Shown: positions 13,536 to 18,247 of the stretch, piece by piece
Layout of the letters: every line of letters begins with the position of its first letter
How positions within the stretch are numbered: position 1 is the stretch's first letter
DNA from: JAEUMY01 sp031394355
GTDB taxonomy: Bacteria; Pseudomonadota; Gammaproteobacteria; Burkholderiales; Usitatibacteraceae
NCBI GenBank assembly: GCA_031394355.1
Contig: JANNSU010000005.1
Span: forward strand, 1-25,359
Direction: 5' to 3'
Length of the DNA: 25,359 nucleotides
Made by a program: the position numbers and the translations under genes
Notes under the pieces: generated by a model
Told to the model about the DNA's origin: nothing
Database searches by the model: none
Seen by the model: only the letters and a program-made list of their open reading frames with translations

Positions 13536-13859
13536 GTGCCGACCCATTCGCCGCGCTCGGAAGCCACAAAGAAAGTAGATATTCTGGCTCGGCGTGAAAC
13601 AGCGCTTCGTCGTGCCATTTTGGGTAGGCACATTGATGAGCAACTGCATTGCGCGGCAGAGGCTGTCCGGGTGGCCCAGTTAAATCTCATCAAAGCTAAA
13701 TTGGCCTCTGTCCAATATGGGAAAAAGGGACTCGCGACAAGAATAGAGCCTGGTACGAAAATCGAAAGACAAATGAAGCAGTGGAGTGAAATCACTTCAC
13801 GCGAAATCGTGGCAATGTACGAGGAGAACAAGTTGAATGAAGCCAACCTTGCCCCCTAA
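13536..13859 (+). CDS. Cassette 2: small hydrophilic protein of unknown function
   Basis: The 107-residue product is basic and helical, with heptad-like runs (RRETALRRAILGRHIDEQLH, AEAVRVAQLNLIKAKLAS) and no signal peptide or membrane segment. The start is GTG 13536; an AGAGGG Shine-Dalgarno sits within the recombination core site GTTAGAGGGC at the cassette boundary, eight bases upstream. The TAA stop overlaps the attC2 inverse core. I do not recognise a family. A cytoplasmic DNA- or protein-binding role is possible from the basic helical character but unsupported. Confidence 0.65.
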   Translation: MPTHSPRSEATKKVDILARRETALRRAILGRHIDEQLHCAAEAVRVAQLNLIKAKLASVQYGKKGLATRIEPGTKIERQMKQWSEITSREIVAMYEENKLNEANLAP

Positions 13860-13934
13860 CTCGTCGGTCAAAATCGCTCCCCTCGGTCGCTGGACACCGC
13901 AAAAGCGCGGCGCCCTTTAGCTCGGACGTTGGAG
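13854..13934 (+). other. attC2 (cassette 2 recombination site)
   Basis: Inverse core CCCTAAC at 13854-13860 and core GTTGGAG at 13928-13934, 81 bp apart end to end. The interior carries the array-typical CGGTCAAAATCGCTCCCCTC and GGTCGCTGGAC words and a GCGC-rich tip. Confidence 0.9.
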
Positions 13935-13949
13935 CGCAATCGTAGAACC

Positions 13950-14303
13950 ATGGTCATTAAACTTCTCGCCACTTTCTTACTCATTGTTTCTGCCTATACC
14001 GGATGGTGGGCAGTATCTTCTGCTGCGTGGTTATGGCTTTTTCCGGCAATAGTTGCGCTGGTTGGCGCCATCGGCCTTTACTTGCACAAACGCTGGGCGC
14101 AGTATTTTTGGTATGGCATCGCGCTCGTCGCATGCGGTTGGTGGGTGGTGTCCGTTGTACAAGTTGTCATTTCAGGATGGCCGCAGCAGACGATTGTGAG
14201 TTCAATCATTTCGCTCTTGCCAGGGCTACTTTTGCTTACCGTCTGTATTGGGGGTAGTTTTGCCATCGCAAAGCACTATCGGCGCGTGTCGAATGCGCTC
14301 TAA
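13950..14303 (+). CDS. Cassette 3: small four-helix integral membrane protein
   Basis: The 117-residue product is almost entirely hydrophobic, with four likely transmembrane helices (about 3-20, 25-45, 52-75 and 82-107) separated by short charged loops (LHKRWAQ, SGWPQQ), and a basic C-terminus (KHYRRVSNAL) probably in the cytoplasm. The ATG at 13950 is chosen; the frame also reads back to a TTG that is part of the recombination core. The TAA stop lies in the attC3 inverse core. Small membrane proteins are frequent in cassette arrays; function is unknown. Confidence 0.72.
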   Translation: MVIKLLATFLLIVSAYTGWWAVSSAAWLWLFPAIVALVGAIGLYLHKRWAQYFWYGIALVACGWWVVSVVQVVISGWPQQTIVSSIISLLPGLLLLTVCIGGSFAIAKHYRRVSNAL

Positions 14304-14378
14304 CACGGCGGTCAAAGTCGCTCCCTTCGGTCGCTGGACGGCGCAAAGGCGCGCCGCCTTTTACCTTGGTCGTTAAGC
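14298..14378 (+). other. attC3 (cassette 3 recombination site)
   Basis: Inverse core CTCTAAC at 14298-14304 and core GTTAAGC at 14372-14378, 81 bp in all. The body (CGGCGGTCAAAGTCGCTCCC, then TTCGGTCGCTGGACGGCGC and GGCGCGCCGCC) is almost the same as in attC4. Confidence 0.92.
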
Positions 14379-14398
14379 GTCAAGTAGCGGTCATCGCA

Positions 14399-14926
14399 AT
14401 GTTCCTACAAACAGATCTTCCCGGTTGCTGCCTTCGCTCTTGGAAAGCGGAGGACAAGCCTGCGCTCCTGCGCCACGCAAACAATAGAAAAGTTTGGCGA
14501 AACCTCACAGAGATGTTTCCTCATCCATACGCGGAGGCTGATGCAGACAACTGGGTTTCCATTGCCAACCAACCTACGGCAAGTATCCACGCCGCAATCG
14601 AACTGGAAGGGGAAGCCGTCGGCGGCATCGGTGTCATTGCTCGCGATGGCATTTCCTGTCGCACCGGGCATTTCGGCTACTGGCTTGGAGAGGCACACTG
14701 GGGGCATGGCATTGCCACTGCAGCCGCCCGCGCAATGGTCGCGCACCTTTCCACCGACTCACAGTTCGCAAGGCTTGAGGCACCGGTGTTTGAATGGAAT
14801 CCGGCCTCCATGCGCGTTTTGGAAAAGGCTGGCTTTGTCCGAGAAGGCTTGCTGAAGCGGAGCGTATTCAAAGATGGCCAGCTCATCGACAGCGTCTTGT
14901 ACGCGCTCGTCCTGAGAGACGCCTAA
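14399..14926 (+). CDS. Cassette 4: GNAT acetyltransferase (RimJ/RimL-like)
   Basis: The 175-residue product is a GNAT acetyltransferase of the RimJ/RimL type, expected to use acetyl-CoA to acetylate a protein N-terminus, small molecule or drug. Family features are the LRSWKAEDKPALLRHANNRK opening, AEADADNWVSIAN, the central strand GEAVGGIGVIAR, the acetyl-CoA loop YWLGEAHWGHGIATAAARAM and the NPASMRVLEKAGFVREGLLK motif. The ATG at 14399 is chosen because an upstream in-frame TTG lies inside attC3. The TAA overlaps the attC4 inverse core. Acetyltransferases are recurrent integron cargo; a resistance function cannot be claimed from sequence alone. Confidence 0.9.
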   Translation: MFLQTDLPGCCLRSWKAEDKPALLRHANNRKVWRNLTEMFPHPYAEADADNWVSIANQPTASIHAAIELEGEAVGGIGVIARDGISCRTGHFGYWLGEAHWGHGIATAAARAMVAHLSTDSQFARLEAPVFEWNPASMRVLEKAGFVREGLLKRSVFKDGQLIDSVLYALVLRDA

Positions 14927-15002
14927 CAATGCGGTCAAAAACGCTCCCTTCGGTCGCTGGGACGGCGCAAAAGCGCGCCGCCTCTTACCTTAATCGTTAG
15001 GC
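14921..15002 (+). other. attC4 (cassette 4 recombination site)
   Basis: Inverse core GCCTAAC at 14921-14927 and core GTTAGGC at 14996-15002, 82 bp. The outer arms are perfectly complementary and the interior matches attC3 closely (TGCGGTCAAAAACGCTCCC, GGCGCAAAAGCGCGCCGCC). Confidence 0.93.
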
Positions 15003-15005
15003 GTA

Positions 15006-15434
15006 ATGCAAATCGAGCACGCTGCCGTGCCAACTGTTGTCTCTCTGCTCATCGAGCGGAAGGGCACTGTACTTCTCGGTCGCAGAAGCCGAAAAAAGGA
15101 TCACGCCCCGGGTGCGTGGGAGTCGATCTCGGGTCGCGTTGAACCTGGCGAAACGCCGATGGAAGCCGCCCGTCGCGAGGTACTGGAAGAGACGGGCCTC
15201 GTTGTCGACGTCCTGCGTCAGATCGACACATTCACGTTCGAGCGCGGCGCCAACAGAGAGCCTACTACCGGTGCAACGTTTCATTGCCTCGTCAGCGAAG
15301 GTCGCGAGCGGCTCTCCGACGAACACGACGAGTTCACGTGGGTGACATTGGAGCAAGCTAGGACATTCGATCTGCCCGAGGGTCTTGTGAATTGCATTGC
15401 GAAGGTTCTGAAAGGAGCGCCGCATGACGTCTAA
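15006..15434 (+). CDS. Cassette 5: Nudix hydrolase
   Basis: The 142-residue product is a Nudix pyrophosphohydrolase, cleaving nucleoside diphosphates linked to another moiety X with Mg2+. The Nudix box G-x5-E-x7-REUxEExGU is complete and exact: Gly43, Glu49, Arg57-Glu58, Glu61-Glu62, Gly64. The box is followed by strands typical of an NTP pyrophosphohydrolase or dNTP-cleaning member; the substrate is not predictable. The ATG lies four bases past the cassette core. The TAA stop is within the inverse core of the next, degenerate attC. Nudix genes are known integron cargo. Confidence 0.93.
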   Translation: MQIEHAAVPTVVSLLIERKGTVLLGRRSRKKDHAPGAWESISGRVEPGETPMEAARREVLEETGLVVDVLRQIDTFTFERGANREPTTGATFHCLVSEGRERLSDEHDEFTWVTLEQARTFDLPEGLVNCIAKVLKGAPHDV

Positions 15435-15516
15435 CAACGTATCTGACTCCCTCCCCAACCGAAGATGCTGACGATCTCCCAACGCGGCCGAGCGGGCAGA
15501 GTACAGCAGGTTGTGG
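15429..15516 (+). other. Degenerate or truncated attC5, end of cassette array
   Basis: The inverse core GTCTAAC at 15429-15435 differs by one base from the expected complement of the cassette 5 start (GCCTAAC). A GTTGTGG at 15510-15516 lies at the usual attC distance (88 bp) but does not fit the GTTRRRY rule, and the conserved CTTCGGTCGCTGG interior is missing. The site looks worn out or replaced, marking the chromosomal edge of the array. Confidence 0.45.
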
Positions 15517-15558
15517 CAAATTGAGTGCATTCAGAACAGTGTAAAGGGAGCGCTTTCG

Positions 15559-16389
15559 TTGATTGCTGACTTGTTCAATTCGATTCTCGACACCTTTGCC
15601 GACCCTGCCGTCGAAATATGGCTGAAGGGTTTTCTGGCGCTCGTCTTGCTGCTGTTGAGTGGCTTTGCCTGGATGGTGCTGAAACGGTTGCTGGCTCTCG
15701 TGGGAAAGCCCTGGCGCTGGTATCAGGAAAGGCAGGCGTGGCGCGCGGTGGCGGATCGCGAAGGATGGGTGACTGCAGCCACGCGCAAGTTTTCTGCAAT
15801 GCATGATGGGCAGCCATGGCGCATGCGCGCGCATGTGCAGGGTGCCTGGATCTCGGATGGCGATAATGAGTCGTCGCCGCCTACGCAGGCGCAGTGGCAG
15901 ATGAAGGATGGTGCCTGGTCCGGGCGCGTGGTGGTGATTCCCAAGGCGCTGGATGAGGCCGCGCAGAAGCGTGCTGCCGAGTCATCTGGCGCTGGCGATG
16001 CTGCCAACCTTGTGCTGGCCGCTGCCGGTATCGTCGGCGTGCTGACAGGGCAGAGCTGGGGCAGCGCGGCGCTGGGCTGGGCAAGCGGCAGCGAGACGGA
16101 TCAATCGATTGCGAGCGGGCTGGAGGCGGTGCCGGTCGGTAGTGCGAATTTTCAGTCTGGCTACGTGGTCCGTACGGACAGCGCTGAGGTTGCAAGCCGG
16201 ATGGTCACAGCAGATGCAGAGGCGATACTCGACGCGCTGCGCGACAGCACTGACCCGGACAATGCTTTCATGCTGGAGCTGGCCAACGGCAGATTTTCGA
16301 TGCGTCATCTGGGTAATTTCAGCAACGCGGATCGTGCGGCGCAGTTTTGCAAGCTTGGGCTGGCGATGACGCGGGGCATCACCGGGTAA
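15559..16389 (+). CDS. Single-pass membrane protein of unknown function
   Basis: The 276-residue product has one strong transmembrane segment (about 24-44, FLALVLLLLSGFAWMVLKRL) near the N-terminus and a soluble domain containing WYQERQAWRAVADREGW. A hydrophobic Ala/Gly-rich stretch follows in the middle (AANLVLAAAGIVGVLTGQSW), perhaps a second membrane contact, and the end is a compact domain (DAEAILDALRDSTDPDNAFM). TTG 15559 is preferred because AAGGGAG lies eight bases upstream; the open frame extends back to TTG 15511 in the attC5 remnant. It is the first non-cassette gene past the array. No family is recognised. Confidence 0.68.
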   Translation: MIADLFNSILDTFADPAVEIWLKGFLALVLLLLSGFAWMVLKRLLALVGKPWRWYQERQAWRAVADREGWVTAATRKFSAMHDGQPWRMRAHVQGAWISDGDNESSPPTQAQWQMKDGAWSGRVVVIPKALDEAAQKRAAESSGAGDAANLVLAAAGIVGVLTGQSWGSAALGWASGSETDQSIASGLEAVPVGSANFQSGYVVRTDSAEVASRMVTADAEAILDALRDSTDPDNAFMLELANGRFSMRHLGNFSNADRAAQFCKLGLAMTRGITG

Positions 16390-16434
16390 CGTGCTCGAGC
16401 CCGACCAGATCATTTGCAATACGGGAGACGCATC

Positions 16435-16638
16435 ATGAAGGCAACGGAACCCGGTGACGTGAAGAACGGCGATCACTGCGAAGTCGTGGGCGGCACCCAT
16501 GCGGGCAAGTCCGGAACCGTGCAGGATCGCAACGTGAGCAAAACGGGTCAGGTGACCATTACTGTCATGCAGGCGAATGGTGAGCGATTCAAGACGCTTG
16601 CGAAAAATGTCTCAGTGAACCGCCGCAGCGCGAAGTGA
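16435..16638 (+). CDS. Small KOW-type protein
   Basis: The 67-residue product is one KOW-like beta-barrel motif: VKNGDHCEVVGGTHAGKSGT is followed by VQDRNVSKTGQVTITVMQ. KOW folds occur in ribosomal proteins L24/L26 and NusG and bind RNA or ribosomes; a role in RNA binding is inferred. A GGGAGAC Shine-Dalgarno precedes ATG 16435, six bases away. It is 45 bases after the upstream membrane-protein gene and may be co-transcribed. It ends before a hairpin that contains a dodecamer copy. Confidence 0.75.
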   Translation: MKATEPGDVKNGDHCEVVGGTHAGKSGTVQDRNVSKTGQVTITVMQANGERFKTLAKNVSVNRRSAK

Positions 16639-16665
16639 CGGCGGCTGGTGGGACGCTTGGGATGG

Positions 16666-16707
16666 CCGTGCAGCCGGCTGCGAATATTCGCAACCGGCCA
16701 TGCACGG
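16666..16707. terminator. Imperfect palindrome between convergent genes, built around a dodecamer copy
   Basis: CCGTGCA (16666-16672) and its complement TGCACGG (16701-16707) plus inner GCCGG/CCGGC arms flank the dodecamer at 16680-16691. The whole can fold as a long GC-rich stem, between the ends of the KOW gene (+) and the DUF1501 gene (-). There is no T-run, so intrinsic termination is only a possibility. Confidence 0.45.
16680..16691. repeat. Dodecamer palindrome GCGAATATTCGC, copy 11 (convergent intergenic)
   Basis: Exact copy, centred within a larger inverted repeat between two convergent genes. Confidence 0.97.
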
Positions 16708-16728
16708 GATGGTTGATTTACCAGAGCA

Positions 16729-18108
16729 TCACGCCACCGCCTTCATGAAGCCCAGATCGCTGACCGGGAATCGGCCGATTCCGGGGAGGATGGTAGACAT
16801 GTTGCCCGGCCCCACACCGAACCACTTTGCGAGCGTCGCGGAATACTGATCCACCGATGTGGTCGGGATGAAGTGGCCGCCACCGGTGTCGTCCGGGCCG
16901 TCCACGCCCATGGTGGGGAAGGTGCCGTGCATCTTGCCGCCATCCACAGCGCCGCCCACCACGAAGTGATGATTGCCCCACGCGTGATCCGAGCCTTTGC
17001 CGTTGGACCGGAAGGTGCGATTGAAGTCCGATGCAGTGAACGTAGTGACTTGCGGCGCGACATCCATCTCCACGGTGGCGTTGTAGAAGGCGGTGACCGC
17101 CCCGCTGATCGAGCCGAGCAGCTCGGTCTGGCGCTGCAGCTGGTCGTCGCCATGGGTGTCGAATCCGCCGATGGAGGCGAAGAACACCTGCCGCTTCAGC
17201 CCCAGCGCCTGACGCACGCGAATGAGCCTCGCGATCATCTGGAACTGCTGGCCCAGGCCCGTGTTCGGAAACGCCGTGGTGAAGGGCGAGGCCGTGGCGA
17301 GCGCATCAGCAAGGATCTTCTGGTTCTCGATGGCTCGCGTGATGACGTCCTTCCACGCGCCTTCGAACATGTTGCCCGGGTTCAGGGCCATCAGTTCCGT
17401 GATGCCTTGCGACAGTGGCTCGGTGGACGTGGGGCCTTTGTAGAAGTCGAAGCCGAACGTATTGCCGGGTGACACCTTGAACGAGGTGAGTGTGGTGCCG
17501 ACCTCGAACAGGTTGTTGCCCGTCACCGAGATGCAGGTGGAGGTGCGATTGGTGCCATTCGATGCCGCCACCAGATCACCCAGCCTGCCGCCCCAGCCGG
17601 TACGCGGTGGGCTGTCGGAGATGGAGCTTTGCCATTGCTGCTGCTGATCCGAATGGGAGTACAGATCGTTGGGCAGCGGCACCGAGCGTGCGCGCAGCTG
17701 CGCCTTGGTAGTGGGCACGATCAACGGCCCGACGTTGGCAACGATCCCGGCCTTGCCCGTATTGATGAGCCCTTGCATGCCCGCCATGGCGGGATGCAGA
17801 CCGAAGGTGCGGCCCGGCGTGTTGCTGATCGTGAGCGGAAGAAGACTCGCCGTTGGCAAGGCGAGCACCGAAGAGCGGCCAGCAGCGTATTGCGAATATT
17901 CGCCACTGACCGTGGGCACGATCGTGTTGTTGCCGTCGTTGCCGCCGAACATGAAAAGCATCACCAGCGCGCGATAGTCCTCGCCAGCTGCTTTCGGGTC
18001 GATACCGAGATCCGCTGCCGCTGCGATGTTGCGCAAGTCCGCGAAGCCGCCGAAGCCGGCCGCGGCACCGCCGCCGATGAGGTGAAGAAATTGTCTGCGA
18101 TTCAACAT
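16729..18108 (-). CDS. DUF1501 secreted protein with twin-arginine signal
   Basis: The 459-residue product begins with NRRQFLHLIGGGAAAGFGG, a twin-arginine-type signal, so it is likely exported folded. The body matches the DUF1501 family (sulfatase-like fold): LVMLFMFGGNDGNNTIVPT, GLHPAMAGMQGL, SDQQQQWQS, a SIGGFDTHGDD loop near the middle and a DHAWGNHHFVVGG motif with potential metal-binding His/Asp. In many bacteria DUF1501 is encoded immediately after DUF1800, as here. Its function is unknown. A GGAGA Shine-Dalgarno precedes ATG 18108. A dodecamer copy encodes Gly-Glu-Tyr-Ser-Gln near residue 69. Confidence 0.93.
   Translation of the reverse strand: MLNRRQFLHLIGGGAAAGFGGFADLRNIAAAADLGIDPKAAGEDYRALVMLFMFGGNDGNNTIVPTVSGEYSQYAAGRSSVLALPTASLLPLTISNTPGRTFGLHPAMAGMQGLINTGKAGIVANVGPLIVPTTKAQLRARSVPLPNDLYSHSDQQQQWQSSISDSPPRTGWGGRLGDLVAASNGTNRTSTCISVTGNNLFEVGTTLTSFKVSPGNTFGFDFYKGPTSTEPLSQGITELMALNPGNMFEGAWKDVITRAIENQKILADALATASPFTTAFPNTGLGQQFQMIARLIRVRQALGLKRQVFFASIGGFDTHGDDQLQRQTELLGSISGAVTAFYNATVEMDVAPQVTTFTASDFNRTFRSNGKGSDHAWGNHHFVVGGAVDGGKMHGTFPTMGVDGPDDTGGGHFIPTTSVDQYSATLAKWFGVGPGNMSTILPGIGRFPVSDLGFMKAVA
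17892..17903. repeat. Dodecamer palindrome GCGAATATTCGC, copy 12 (inside DUF1501 CDS)
   Basis: Exact copy read on the - strand in the third possible frame (xGC-GAA-TAT-TCG-Cxx, Gly-Glu-Tyr-Ser-Gln). Confidence 0.97.
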
Positions 18109-18129
18109 GGTGTTCTCCAGTCTTGGTTT

Positions 18130-18157
18130 TTGAAAAGCAACACCTGTTGCTTTTCAA
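18130..18157. repeat. Near-perfect 28-bp palindrome between the DUF1800 and DUF1501 genes
   Basis: Arms TTGAAAAGCAACA and TGTTGCTTTTCAA are perfectly complementary over 13 bases with a two-base centre. It lies 22 bases before the DUF1501 start in the 139-bp gap. In RNA it would be a strong stem that could attenuate or protect the operon mRNA. Confidence 0.85.
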
Positions 18158-18164
18158 CATTTAG

Positions 18165-18207
18165 CACCCCTCGCCCCTCGTGGGAGAGGGGCTGGGGGAG
18201 AGGGGGC
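18165..18207. repeat. G/C-tract repeat (ccctcgtgggagaggggctggg family)
   Basis: The element cacccctcgcccctcgtggg then agaggggctgggggagaggg has an inverted counterpart at 23452-23494. It is a dispersed intergenic repeat. Confidence 0.8.
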
Positions 18208-18244
18208 CGAGCTTTCACTTGAGTCATTGCCTTACAAAGCTCGG
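18207..18244 (-). terminator. Hairpin just past the DUF1800 stop codon
   Basis: CCGAGCTTT (18207-18215) and AAAGCTCGG (18236-18244) are perfect 9-base complements around a 20-base loop, three bases beyond the DUF1800 stop. There is no T-run, so it could be a weak terminator or an mRNA-stabilising stem between the two genes. Confidence 0.4.
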
Positions 18245-18247
18245 TTG

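Noticed and set aside
16143..16154. GCGAATTTTCAG as a dodecamer variant
   Set aside because: Only the first half-site matches; the right half is lost, so it is likely chance.
16666..16707. Confident Rho-independent terminator
   Set aside because: A stem is present but no T-run follows on either strand, so it is listed only as a possibility.
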